A stretch of DNA of 64,000 nt from Proteiniborus sp. DW1. GTDB lineage: Bacteria > Bacillota > Clostridia > Tissierellales > Proteiniboraceae. The position numbers and the translations under genes were made by a program. The notes under the pieces were generated by a model that ran no database searches, was not told where the DNA came from, and worked only from the letters and a program-made list of their open reading frames with translations. This document shows positions 45,133-53,796 of the stretch, in pieces; the stretch's first letter is position 1, and each line of letters begins with the position of its first letter. The stretch covers positions 1 to 64,000 of the forward strand of contig NZ_FMDO01000029.1 of the NCBI RefSeq assembly GCF_900095305.1, read 5' to 3'.

Positions 45133-45771
45133 ATGAGAAGAAGAAAAAAACCAGGAGCCAAAGATGAACTGCTAAAATTTGAGAACTTGCTAATATTAAG
45201 TCCAGAGGAGAACAAAGGAAAGTGGAAGGATATTTCCAATAATAAGAAAATTCATGTTGAGCTTGGAACTGGTAGAGGGCAATTTATAAACACTCTTGCA
45301 GAGATGCATAGAGATATATTTTTTATAGGGATAGAAATTAAAGAAGAAATTCTTTTGGATGCAGTTAAAAAATCATTAGATAATGGACTAAATAATATAA
45401 AATATTTATGGCATGATATTAATAATATAGATACTATTTTTGACGAAGATGAAGTAGAACGTATCTATATTAACTTTTGCGACCCTTGGCCAAAGAAGAG
45501 ACATAGTAAAAGAAGGCTGACACATAGAGAATTTCTAGATAAGTATAGAAAAATTTTAAGCCAGAATGGTGAGATACATTTTAAAACTGATGGAGAGGAG
45601 CTATTTGAATTTTCTCTAAATGAAATGTTAGATACAGAATATATAGTGAGAGATGTATCCTTAAACCTTTATAGAGATGAAAGTATTGACACAATAAAAA
45701 CTGAATATGAAGAAAAATTCATTAGTCAAGGAAAAAGCATATATAGGTTAGTTGCAAAAAATAATAAATAG
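45133..45771 (+). CDS. trmB: tRNA (guanine-N7-)-methyltransferase TrmB
   Basis: SAM-dependent enzyme that forms m7G46 in tRNA, 212 residues. Motif I is HVELGTGRGQF, then FIGIEIKEEI. The TrmB signature INFCDPWPKKRHSKRRLTHREFL carries the catalytic Asp, and TEYEEKFISQGKSIYRL closes the fold. GTGGAGGAA lies upstream of the ATG. The stop codon overlaps a short stem, and a tRNA gene follows 0.3 kb downstream. Confidence 0.95.
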   Translation: MRRRKKPGAKDELLKFENLLILSPEENKGKWKDISNNKKIHVELGTGRGQFINTLAEMHRDIFFIGIEIKEEILLDAVKKSLDNGLNNIKYLWHDINNIDTIFDEDEVERIYINFCDPWPKKRHSKRRLTHREFLDKYRKILSQNGEIHFKTDGEELFEFSLNEMLDTEYIVRDVSLNLYRDESIDTIKTEYEEKFISQGKSIYRLVAKNNK

Positions 45772-45788
45772 GCAGAAAAATTTCTGCC
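45771..45788. terminator. Weak hairpin between trmB and the DUF1540 gene
   Basis: GGCAGAAA/TTTCTGCC stem with a two-base nominal loop, between converging genes. There is no proper T-run on the plus strand. Confidence 0.4.
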
Positions 45789-45799
45789 CATTAATATTA

Positions 45800-45973
45800 T
45801 TATTTTAATGCAGGAGTAAAGGTAGCGCAATCTGTTTCATCAGTTGAGGTTGCATTTCTTGGTTGTATTTCTATACTTGCAGCTGTGCAATTGTCACCTT
45901 CTGCATGGTAATAGCAAGTATTGACTACACATTTAACTCCACTTAGATTTCTATCTGTTTTTTCGATACGCAT
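45800..45973 (-). CDS. DUF1540 small Cys-rich protein
   Basis: A 57-residue protein beginning MRIEKTDRNLSGVKCVVNTC. The cysteines at 15, 20, 29 and 49 and the phrases CTAASIEI and TDETDCATFTP match the DUF1540 domain, a short putative metal-binding module common in spore-forming Clostridia. AAGGAGG lies six nt before the ATG. It faces trmB and is divergent from the tRNA gene. Function unknown. Confidence 0.8.
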   Translation of the reverse strand: MRIEKTDRNLSGVKCVVNTCYYHAEGDNCTAASIEIQPRNATSTDETDCATFTPALK

Positions 45974-46064
45974 TATATACCTCCTTAAATTAGTATTACC
46001 TCAATCATTATTTTGTGAAAATACAATGGAAATATTCATATATTGAATATTTTAAACAAAATAG

Positions 46065-46093
46065 TTGAAAAATAAATAAAAAAACTGTATTAT
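46065..46093 (+). promoter_or_regulatory. Promoter of tRNA-Val
   Basis: TTGAAA (46065-46070), 17-nt spacer, TATTAT (46088-46093), ten nt before the mature tRNA. Confidence 0.7.
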
Positions 46094-46102
46094 ATCTATT
46101 AT

Positions 46103-46178
46103 GGGGAGTTAACTCAGCTGGTAGAGTATCACCTTGACATGGTGGAAGTCGTAGGTTCGAGTCCTATACTCCCCACCA
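46103..46178 (+). tRNA. tRNA-Val (anticodon GAC)
   Basis: A 76-nt cloverleaf with encoded CCA: acceptor GGGGAGT/ACTCCCC, D stem ACTC/GAGT, anticodon arm TCACC-TTGACAT-GGTGG (anticodon GAC, reading GUC and GUU), variable AAGTC and T arm GTAGG-TTCGAGT-CCTAT. It is a single gene with its own promoter and terminator. Confidence 0.95.
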
Positions 46179-46205
46179 AATAAACAAACTGTAGACGGAT
46201 ATGTG

Positions 46206-46231
46206 GCACTCCTGAGTAGAGTGCTTTTTTC
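46206..46231 (+). terminator. Terminator of the tRNA gene
   Basis: GCACTC/GAGTGC stem with a seven-base loop and a six-T tail, 28 nt after the tRNA. Confidence 0.85.
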
Positions 46232-46262
46232 GTATTTAAATATAAATATTGGGGTGAAAATA

Positions 46263-47624
46263 ATGAAGCTACCTTTGGCTTTTACAGAAAGAATGGAGAA
46301 GCTTTTAGATGACGAATATGGTGAATTCGTATCTACCTATGACTATGAGCATTATAAAGGCATTAGGATAAACACTTTAAAAATACCAGTAGATGAATAT
46401 TTGAAAATTACGCCCTTCAAGCTTAAGCCTATACCTTGGGTTAAAGAAGGCTTTTACTATATGGATGACGAACAAGATAGACCTGGTAAGCACCCACATT
46501 ATCATTGTGGCCTATATTATATACAAGAGCCAAGTGCCATGATACCAGTAGAAGTATTAGCTCCTGTGCCTGGAGATAAGGTACTGGATATAAGTGCAGC
46601 TCCAGGAGGAAAATCTACCCAAATCGGAGCTAAACTTCAAGGTGAAGGAGTTATAGTCGCAAACGATATTAGTCCTAAGCGTACAAAAGCATTAGTTAAA
46701 AATATTGAAATTTTTGGGATTAAAAACTTTATAGTAACTAATGAAGAGCCTAAAAAGCTAGCAACGAAGTTTGTAGAGTATTTTGATAAGATTTTAGTAG
46801 ATGCACCATGTTCAGGAGAAGGAATGTTTAGAAGAGATCCAAAGGCTACTAAAAGCTGGAATGAGTTCTCTGTCCATGAATGTTGCAATATGCAGAAAGA
46901 TATTTTACAGTGGATACCAAAACTGCTAAAGCCAGGCGGTAGACTTGTTTACTCTACTTGCACTTTTTCACCAGAGGAGAACGAAGGGACAATAGATTGG
47001 TTTTTAAAAGAGTTCCCTGAGTTTGAAATAGAAGCTATTGAAGGCATAGAAGGATTAGATAGAGGAAGACCAGAATGGATAGGAGCTAGTAGCCAATTAA
47101 CTAAGGCTGGAAGGGCATGGCCTCATAAAATCAATGGTGAAGGACATTTTGTTGCAAGTCTTAGAAAAAAAGACAACTCCATATTAAGTTCTTTTAAACC
47201 ATTTGTGCTAAATAATAAGGAGCTAGATGAATTCTATAAATTTACAGAAGAAAACTTAAAGATAGATTTTAAAGAGAGATTACACAGAGTTGGAAATAGA
47301 TTGTATGCTATTCCGCAGGATATACCTGAACTTAGAGGTATTAATGTTGTAAACACAGGCTTATACATAGGAGAGTTTTTAAAAAATAGGTTTGAGCCTA
47401 GTCAAGCTCTTGCAATGGCGTTGGAAAAGGAAGACGTGACTAATTATGTAGATATACCAAGTGAAAGTATTGATGCAATCAAATACCTAAAGGGAGAGAC
47501 TCTATTATTAGAAGGAGAAAAGGGCTGGAATCTAGTATGTATAGATGGATATCCAGTAGGTTGGGGCAAGCAAATCCAAGGTAGCCTTAAAAACTATTAT
47601 AGAAGTCAGTGGAGAATGTTATAG
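46263..47624 (+). CDS. RsmF/Nop2-Sun-type rRNA cytosine-C5 methyltransferase
   Basis: RNA m5C methyltransferase of about 453 residues. The SAM site is LDISAAPGGKSTQIGAKLQG. The two catalytic cysteines are in VDAPCSGEGMFRR and YSTCTFSPEENEG, and the C-terminal half (about 290-453) has the RsmF-type extension ending in a PUA-like segment (GYPVGWGKQIQGSLKNYYR). It likely modifies 16S rRNA. ATG 46263 follows GGGGTGA; an upstream in-frame ATG at 46203 lies inside the tRNA terminator. The rsuA-like gene follows after 22 nt, giving a two-gene rRNA modification unit. Confidence 0.9.
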   Translation: MKLPLAFTERMEKLLDDEYGEFVSTYDYEHYKGIRINTLKIPVDEYLKITPFKLKPIPWVKEGFYYMDDEQDRPGKHPHYHCGLYYIQEPSAMIPVEVLAPVPGDKVLDISAAPGGKSTQIGAKLQGEGVIVANDISPKRTKALVKNIEIFGIKNFIVTNEEPKKLATKFVEYFDKILVDAPCSGEGMFRRDPKATKSWNEFSVHECCNMQKDILQWIPKLLKPGGRLVYSTCTFSPEENEGTIDWFLKEFPEFEIEAIEGIEGLDRGRPEWIGASSQLTKAGRAWPHKINGEGHFVASLRKKDNSILSSFKPFVLNNKELDEFYKFTEENLKIDFKERLHRVGNRLYAIPQDIPELRGINVVNTGLYIGEFLKNRFEPSQALAMALEKEDVTNYVDIPSESIDAIKYLKGETLLLEGEKGWNLVCIDGYPVGWGKQIQGSLKNYYRSQWRML

Positions 47625-47646
47625 ACTTTATTTAAGGAGTGATCCT

Positions 47647-48381
47647 ATGCAAAAGAAAGAGAGATTAGATAAGATTCTTTCAAATTTAGGCTATGGAAGT
47701 CGAAAAGATGTCAAGGGCTTGGTTAAATCTGGTAGCATAGAAGTCGATGGAAAGATAGTTAAAGACGGCTCTCTTAAGATAGACCCATATAGTTCAGTGC
47801 TTAAGATAAAAGGTGAAGTAGTAGAGTATAGGGAATTTATATATTTAATGATGAATAAACCCCAAGGTGTGATTTCTTCTACAGATGATTTTAGAGATAA
47901 AACAATAATTGATTTGATTTCAGACCAGTATAAGGTGTTTAACCCCTTTCCTGTAGGTAGACTAGATAAGGACACTGAAGGACTTATGGTTCTGACAAAT
48001 GATGGACAGCTATCTCATCGTGTTTTATCTCCTAAAAAGCATGTTGAAAAGCTATATTACGCTGAGGTAGAAGGGGTAGTTACTGAGGAGGACAAAAAAT
48101 TATTTAGTGAAGGGGTTATTCTTGATGATGGATATAAGACTCTTCCAGCTAAACTTGAGATTATTGCTTCAGATAGTATTTCCAAGATATATTTAACTAT
48201 TAAAGAAGGGAAGTTTCATCAAGTAAAAAGAATGTTTTTATCAGTTGGTAAAAGAGTTATTTATTTAAAGAGAATGGCAATTGGCGGTTTAAGACTTGAT
48301 GAAAGCTTGGGGCTTGGAGAGTATAGAGAGTTGACAAATGAAGAAATATTGCTACTTGAAAAAAAGGGATTATCAAAGTAG
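47647..48381 (+). CDS. RsuA-family rRNA pseudouridine synthase
   Basis: Protein of 244 residues: an S4 RNA-binding domain (about 5-50), then the synthase domain with the catalytic Asp in PVGRLDKDTEGLMVLTNDG, and KEGKFHQVKRMF. This is the RsuA/RluB/RluE group; the best guess is 16S rRNA position 516. AAGGAGTG precedes the ATG, 22 nt after the rsmF-like gene, so both are probably on one transcript. Confidence 0.92.
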   Translation: MQKKERLDKILSNLGYGSRKDVKGLVKSGSIEVDGKIVKDGSLKIDPYSSVLKIKGEVVEYREFIYLMMNKPQGVISSTDDFRDKTIIDLISDQYKVFNPFPVGRLDKDTEGLMVLTNDGQLSHRVLSPKKHVEKLYYAEVEGVVTEEDKKLFSEGVILDDGYKTLPAKLEIIASDSISKIYLTIKEGKFHQVKRMFLSVGKRVIYLKRMAIGGLRLDESLGLGEYRELTNEEILLLEKKGLSK

Positions 48382-48413
48382 TTTCTTTTTGCCATGGAAG
48401 ATTTTAATATTTA

Positions 48414-48422
48414 TGGTATAAT
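48414..48422 (+). promoter_or_regulatory. Extended -10 promoter
   Basis: TGGTATAAT is an exact extended -10; no -35 at good spacing (a TTGCCA lies 22 nt upstream). Transcription would begin near 48429, which argues against the GTG at 48430 as a start codon for the next gene. Confidence 0.6.
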
Positions 48423-48459
48423 AGAATAAGTGAATACAAGATTAGATAGGGTGTTATTA

Positions 48460-49011
48460 TTGAAACATTTTAAAAGACAGAGTATTTTTGACAGATTTTT
48501 TGAACATAGAGACTCTTTGATAATTCAGTATAAAAACGGAGATATAACAAAAAGAGAATTTTTAGAAGGGAACTTTGATTTTGTTCAAAAGATTAAGCTT
48601 AAGCCCTTTTCTAAGGTTGACAGCTATGAAAAGGGAATATATAATTATCAATACTATAATGTACTAGCAAAATATTATAACATGCTTGCAGCAGATATTA
48701 AAGATGACATTAACTTTGCTAGGCAATATAAATCCTGTAGATATAAGGCAAACTATTATTATAATGAAAAAGATAAGGCTACACTGCAATTATTGAGGTT
48801 TTTAGAGTTCAAAAATATTGAGGCTTATTTTATTAAGGTAGAATCTGAATACTTAAAGGATAAGTTGTATGAAATTGTACTAAAGGATTATGAATTTGCA
48901 ATATTTCACTCTAAAAGCAATTGGCTACTGAGAATTTTGAGAGAAGAAGGGGTTTTTATCGAAAAGAAAAAGGTATCTCTTATAGATGGATATATTAATG
49001 AAAAATACTAG
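48460..49011 (+). CDS. Uncharacterised helical protein
   Basis: I do not recognise this family. The product of about 183 residues is soluble, basic, and rich in Tyr, Lys and Asn. It has an opening motif KRQSIFDRFFEHRDSLIIQY, a middle KGIYNYQYYNVLAKYYNM, and no transmembrane helix or catalytic signature. I choose TTG 48460 because the promoter -10 ends at 48422 and AGGGTG lies just upstream; the alternative GTG at 48430 would be almost leaderless. It has its own promoter and a strong terminator, just upstream of the germination operon. Confidence 0.7.
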   Translation: MKHFKRQSIFDRFFEHRDSLIIQYKNGDITKREFLEGNFDFVQKIKLKPFSKVDSYEKGIYNYQYYNVLAKYYNMLAADIKDDINFARQYKSCRYKANYYYNEKDKATLQLLRFLEFKNIEAYFIKVESEYLKDKLYEIVLKDYEFAIFHSKSNWLLRILREEGVFIEKKKVSLIDGYINEKY

Positions 49012-49037
49012 AATTTATAGTTATTCTTATAGTGAGA

Positions 49038-49078
49038 ATAGATAGGTTTGAGATAACATCAAACCTATCTATTTTTTT
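49038..49078 (+). terminator. Strong terminator before the ger operon
   Basis: Perfect 14-bp ATAGATAGGTTTGA stem with a seven-base loop and seven Ts. Confidence 0.94.
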
Positions 49079-49153
49079 GGGCTATAGTATATTTATAACT
49101 AGTGAGAAGAATTTTTTATTTAGAAATTGGGAACTATTTTTATAAGGCAGGTG

Positions 49154-50593
49154 ATGGTCTTGATTTCTAAAAAAGTACAGGAAAATAAAGAAAAAACAAC
49201 CATGCTATTTAACAATTCAAGTGATTTAGTATTATTTGAGTTTAGAACTTTGTCAGATATTAGGATATTAGTAGCTTATATAGATGGTCTCATAGATAAA
49301 AATAGCTTAAATGAATATATAATAAAGCCTTTAATACAAAACCTAACTCATCCTCAGGACATTAGGTCGACAGTTTTTATTTCTGAAGTCAAAGAAGTAT
49401 CTAACATAGAAGAATTAATCAGTCCTATGACCGAAGGGTATGTAGCAGTTTTCATAGGGGGATTAGAAGTATGCTTTTTATACAACACTAGTCATAGGGA
49501 TAGAAGAACAGTAGAACAGCCAGATTCAGAGCAGGTAGTAAAAGGTCCTAAAGAAGGATTCATTGAAGATATAAGTGTAAATAAAGCTCTTATTAGACGT
49601 AAAATAAAAAACAATAATTTGATTTTTGAAGACTATACCCTAGGGATTCAAACGAATACAAAAATTTCCTTAGTTTATATAAATGGCATAGTAAAACAAC
49701 CCATATTAGAAGAGGTAAGAAGAAGAATAAAGAAAATCCAAATTGATGGAGTACTAGATGTTGGGTACATAGAAGAGCATATAGAAGACTCACCAAAGTC
49801 TTTAATAAGTACTATTGGATATACTGAGAAGCCTGATGTGGCAGTTGCTAAAATACTAGAAGGTAGAATAGGGATTTTATGTGATGGAACACCAAATGTT
49901 TTGACTGTACCTAAACTGTTTATTGAAAACCTACAGACAGCAGAGGACTATTATGTAAAACCACAATATGCAACCTTCCTTAGGGTTATTAGGATTACTT
50001 CACTTTTCATATCAATATTTTTAATAGGGACTTTTATAGCTTTGCAAAGTTTTCACCAAGAAATGATACCTACAAAGCTCTTAGTATCTATGGCTGGGCA
50101 AAGAGAAGGAGTGCCATTTACCTCTTTTCTAGAGGCACTCTTAATGATTATATTTTTTGAATTAATTAAAGAATCAGGACTTAGATTGCCTAAAAATATA
50201 GGCTCAGCAGTCAGTGTAGTAAGTGCTTTAATTTTAGGGCAATCAGCTGTAGATGCTGGAATAGTAAGTCCAATTATGATAATTATAGTTGCTATTTCAG
50301 GGATATGTGAGTTTATAGTACCTTCACTAAGAGAGATAATATCTATATATAGACTTATATCACTTTTTCTAGGGACACTCTTTGGTTTATATGGAATAGC
50401 ATGTGGAATAACTATACTCGTAGTACACTTTGCTTCATTGAGATCCTTTGGCGTACCTTATCTCTATCCAATTGCACCCTATGACAAGAAAGGGATGAAG
50501 GATTTTATTATCAGATTTCCAATGGATAAACTTGACTTAAGACCAAGAAATATTTCATATAAGAAGGCTAGAAAAAGGAATGAGAGAGTATGA
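49154..50593 (+). CDS. Spore germination protein, GerA family
   Basis: A-subunit of a Ger germinant receptor in the spore inner membrane, about 479 residues. A large N-terminal soluble domain (about 1-275) carries phrases such as VEQPDSEQVVKGPKEGFIED and TLGIQTNTKISLVYINGIV, and is followed by five or so transmembrane helices and a basic tail. These are diagnostic for GerA. ATG 49154 and TTG 49160 are both possible after AAGGCAGGTG. It overlaps gerC by four nt. Gene order here is A-C-B. The germinant cannot be predicted. Confidence 0.9.
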   Translation: MVLISKKVQENKEKTTMLFNNSSDLVLFEFRTLSDIRILVAYIDGLIDKNSLNEYIIKPLIQNLTHPQDIRSTVFISEVKEVSNIEELISPMTEGYVAVFIGGLEVCFLYNTSHRDRRTVEQPDSEQVVKGPKEGFIEDISVNKALIRRKIKNNNLIFEDYTLGIQTNTKISLVYINGIVKQPILEEVRRRIKKIQIDGVLDVGYIEEHIEDSPKSLISTIGYTEKPDVAVAKILEGRIGILCDGTPNVLTVPKLFIENLQTAEDYYVKPQYATFLRVIRITSLFISIFLIGTFIALQSFHQEMIPTKLLVSMAGQREGVPFTSFLEALLMIIFFELIKESGLRLPKNIGSAVSVVSALILGQSAVDAGIVSPIMIIIVAISGICEFIVPSLREIISIYRLISLFLGTLFGLYGIACGITILVVHFASLRSFGVPYLYPIAPYDKKGMKDFIIRFPMDKLDLRPRNISYKKARKRNERV

Positions 50594-51837
50594 AAAAAAG
50601 GGTAGTTCTGTTAGTACTATGGATAATGATCATTATAACCGTAACATCATGTACAGAACGTCGAGAATTAGACGACTTAGGGATTGTTATATCTATGGGT
50701 CTAGATGTTGAAGATGAAAAAATAATTATGACGCTTGAAATAATCAACCCTACATCCTCTAAACTATCAGCTGGTATGCCTGCACAAAGGAGTTCTATTT
50801 TTATTCAAGGAATAGGCAATACAGTATTTGAGGCTGGGAGAAATGTGACATTGGAATTTGATAGAAGAGCATATTTATCACATAACAATGTAATAATTAT
50901 AGGTGAAGAGCTTGCAAGACGTGGAATTGGCGATATTATTGATTTTTTATCTAGAGACAATGAGCAGAGAGAAACAGCATATTTAGTTGTAGCCAAAGAT
51001 GCTAAAGCTTATGAGGTCATGGGAATTAATGCAGGGTTAAGTAATTCTTTTGGTGGTTATTTAACAAATATAATAGAGAACTATCAAAGAAATGAAAAAA
51101 CTAGAAGTCTGACAGTTTTTGAGTTTTTTAGATATTATTATGATCTAAGTACAGGACCTATACTAGGGGTAGTAGAAAAAAAGGAAAAAATTGAGATAAG
51201 TAAGGAAACAAATAAGGAAATTTTTCAAGAATCAAAAGATGAGAGCTTAGATAAATATATTCTTGATTTAACTGGTGGAGCAGCATTTGCAAGGGATAAA
51301 CTACTAGGATATTTTTCGGGAGATGAAATGATAGGGTTCAACTTTATTGTTGATGAATATGAAAAAGGGTTAGTAGTGCTTGAAACTCCTAAAGAACTAA
51401 GTGAGGATATTTCTAGCATAGGGAGAGCTAGCGAAAACTTAGTAGTAGAAGTTCTTAGGAGTAAGACAAAAAAAGAAATAGAAATTGTGGATGGGAAAAT
51501 ACATCTTTCTATCAAAGTGAATATCAGAGGATCATTGGGAGAAGCAACTGCAGGTGTTGATGTAGGTAATCCAGAGGTCATAGAGGTTATTGAAAATGCC
51601 TGTTCAGAAAGAGTAAAAGAGCTTATAGAAAACACTATGGAAAAAGCTCAGAAAGAATTTCAATACGATAATTTTAGTATTGGAGCATTAATGCATAGAA
51701 AGCACCCAGTTGAATGGAGAAAAGTATCTGATGACTGGCATAATGTTTTCACTAAAATTAGTTATACTGTAGATGTTAAAACAGAAATACTAAGGACTGG
51801 GCTAATAGATACTCCCGGAAACATAAGAAAAAGGTGA
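50590..51837 (+). CDS. Spore germination lipoprotein, Ger(x)C family
   Basis: C-subunit of the receptor, 415 residues. A signal peptide ends in the lipobox VTSC (Cys21), which is the lipid attachment site. GerC phrases follow: CTERRELDDLGIVISMGLDVE, SRDNEQRETAYLVVAKD and the C-terminal NAMEKAQKEF-like NTMEKAQKEFQYDNFSIG. The start overlaps the A-gene stop (ATGA), and the B-subunit begins four nt downstream. The protein lies on the outer face of the spore inner membrane. Confidence 0.92.
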   Translation: MKKRVVLLVLWIMIIITVTSCTERRELDDLGIVISMGLDVEDEKIIMTLEIINPTSSKLSAGMPAQRSSIFIQGIGNTVFEAGRNVTLEFDRRAYLSHNNVIIIGEELARRGIGDIIDFLSRDNEQRETAYLVVAKDAKAYEVMGINAGLSNSFGGYLTNIIENYQRNEKTRSLTVFEFFRYYYDLSTGPILGVVEKKEKIEISKETNKEIFQESKDESLDKYILDLTGGAAFARDKLLGYFSGDEMIGFNFIVDEYEKGLVVLETPKELSEDISSIGRASENLVVEVLRSKTKKEIEIVDGKIHLSIKVNIRGSLGEATAGVDVGNPEVIEVIENACSERVKELIENTMEKAQKEFQYDNFSIGALMHRKHPVEWRKVSDDWHNVFTKISYTVDVKTEILRTGLIDTPGNIRKR

Positions 51838-51841
51838 AATT

Positions 51842-52963
51842 ATGAGAATAGAAAAGGTATCATCAAGACAAGTCATATTTTTTATTATTATTAGTAGGGT
51901 AACTACTGTTATATCCTTTATGCCAACAATAAACATGCCACCAGCCAATCAAGATATTTGGCTTATGGTAATCATATCCATTTTCTATAGTATAATTTTG
52001 CTATCACCAATTGTGTTTCTAACTAATAGGTTTTGTAAATTTAGTATTATTGAATATATGGGAATAATTTTTGGAAAGGGATTAGGTAAAATTTTAGGAT
52101 TATCATATGGATTATATTTTTTGTATGAAACAGTTTATATGGTAAATGTTCAGGTTCAGGTAATAACTACTACTCTCTTAACAGAGGCATCTAACTTTAT
52201 TATTACTTCTATAATAATTGTTGTATGTGTTTATATTGCTTCTAAAGGGCTAGAGGTTTACGGAAGAACTTCAGAGCTACTTGGTCCTATTATTATATTT
52301 GTTATTTTTATTGTATTAATTTCAGGCTATAGAAACGTTGAGTTAGCTTTATTGTTACCCATATATAAAGACTCTACTTTATTAGAATTAAGTCAAGGGG
52401 CTATAGAAATGACTCTTTTATTTAGAGAAGTAGTTGTATTGACTATGATTTGCCCCAATCTTGAAGATAGCACTAAGCTAAATTCTATTTTTTTAAAATC
52501 AGTTTTTTTCTCTACAATAATTATAATATTTCCCATAGTTTTTAGTCAGGGGGCATTAGGAGTGGAGCAGGCTAAACATGCTAACTTTCCTTTTTTAACC
52601 TATACCAGACTAATAACTGCTCATGGAGTTGCAGAGAGAATAGAGTCTTTTTATGTTGCCGTTTGGATATTTGCAAAGTTCATTAAAGTCACAGGATTTT
52701 TATATATTTCAAGTAGATCATTAAGAGAGATATTTGGTAGGGGTGAGGAAAAAACTCTTGTAATTATTACTGGTATTGCAATAGGGATAATAGCATTATA
52801 TGTAAGCTTGAAAAGCCCTATTTTAGGTTTAGGAAGTTTTTTAGGGGACTTGTCGACTACTCTATCTGCGATTTTTTTAGTCATATTACCTTTGGTAACG
52901 CTAATAGTATATTTTTTTAGAAGAAAAACTATAGAAAAAGAAGAAAAACTACAATCGTGGTAG
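51842..52963 (+). CDS. Spore germination permease, GerB family
   Basis: B-subunit of the receptor, 373 residues with ten predicted helices of the amino acid permease (APC) fold. It opens KVSSRQVIFFIIISRVTTVISFMP and contains SKGLEVYGRTSELLGPI, both typical of GerAB. In characterised receptors this subunit binds the germinant. AAAGGTG lies before the ATG. It ends the operon at a terminator shared with the converging MltG-like gene. Confidence 0.93.
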   Translation: MRIEKVSSRQVIFFIIISRVTTVISFMPTINMPPANQDIWLMVIISIFYSIILLSPIVFLTNRFCKFSIIEYMGIIFGKGLGKILGLSYGLYFLYETVYMVNVQVQVITTTLLTEASNFIITSIIIVVCVYIASKGLEVYGRTSELLGPIIIFVIFIVLISGYRNVELALLLPIYKDSTLLELSQGAIEMTLLFREVVVLTMICPNLEDSTKLNSIFLKSVFFSTIIIIFPIVFSQGALGVEQAKHANFPFLTYTRLITAHGVAERIESFYVAVWIFAKFIKVTGFLYISSRSLREIFGRGEEKTLVIITGIAIGIIALYVSLKSPILGLGSFLGDLSTTLSAIFLVILPLVTLIVYFFRRKTIEKEEKLQSW

Positions 52964-52992
52964 AGAATTTTAGTCTCTACGATTGTAGTTTT
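52945..52992. terminator. Bidirectional terminator after the ger operon
   Basis: AAAACTACAATCG...TAGAGA pairs with TCTCTA...CGATTGTAGTTTT, with a three-base bulge. A- and T-runs flank the stem, so it can serve both converging genes. Confidence 0.85.
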
Positions 52993-53007
52993 CATATTAT
53001 CTCTATC

Positions 53008-53583
53008 TTATTTTGCCAATATTTTTATTAACTCCTCTAAGTCAGTACCTTTCTTAATCTTAAATTCACCAGACTTAAGCTTTGTATCTAGTTTAAGCTC
53101 CTGTGATTTTATTAAAAAGTCCATTTTATTATCTATTAGCCCCTTCTCTAACAATATATTCGCAATAGCAGGAGGGAACGAACCACTTGGGATTTTAAAG
53201 ATAACTATTTCATCTGTATCAGGTTTTGAATCTATATCTTCATCATTATTATCTGTATTTTGGTCATTTTCATTGTCAGTATTGTCTCTAGTTTCATCTT
53301 GGTTAATGTTATCTTCTTTATCATTGCTGTCCATATTATCGTTGTTATCTGTAATATCATTGTCTTTTTTATCTGAATCTGTATCATTATCTTTTTTATC
53401 TGATGTTACATTAACTATAGGAGGTTTGTCATGAGCCTCATCAGTCTTGTCCATATCTTTAGCAAATAATATATCAAGTCTCCATCCTATAACAGCTACA
53501 ACGCCAACTATTATAACTAATATTAACAGGTAATCTGTGGCATCATATAAAAAGTCTTTTATCTTTTCTACAAAGTTTTTCAT
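53008..53583 (-). CDS. Membrane-anchored MltG/YceG LysM-like domain protein without catalytic domain
   Basis: Protein of 191 residues. A single transmembrane helix (about 18-38) is followed by a linker of about 75 residues made almost only of Asp, Asn, Lys, Thr and Ser. The C-terminal ~60 residues read FKIPSGSFPPAIANILLEKG and later LKSGEFKIKKGTDLEELIKIL, matching the LysM-like subdomain at the N-terminus of MltG endolytic transglycosylases. The MltG catalytic domain is absent. ATG 53583 follows GGAGGT. It could bind peptidoglycan or glycan strands at the cell surface; the function is inferred from the fold only. Confidence 0.75.
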   Translation of the reverse strand: MKNFVEKIKDFLYDATDYLLILVIIVGVVAVIGWRLDILFAKDMDKTDEAHDKPPIVNVTSDKKDNDTDSDKKDNDITDNNDNMDSNDKEDNINQDETRDNTDNENDQNTDNNDEDIDSKPDTDEIVIFKIPSGSFPPAIANILLEKGLIDNKMDFLIKSQELKLDTKLKSGEFKIKKGTDLEELIKILAK

Positions 53584-53796
53584 TATGTATACCTCCACTA
53601 TTTAGTACTATTTAAATAATATCACAGATAGTATATGATTTTCAACAATCTTAGATGGCAATATTTGAGAATCCATGCCTAAATATTATTAGTTAAAAAA
53701 ATTATTTATTTTTATATGTAGTTGGTTATAATGGAATTACCTAATATGTTTCCTACGTAGAGTTTATGACAAAATTGATAAAGGAGAGTTAGCTAA

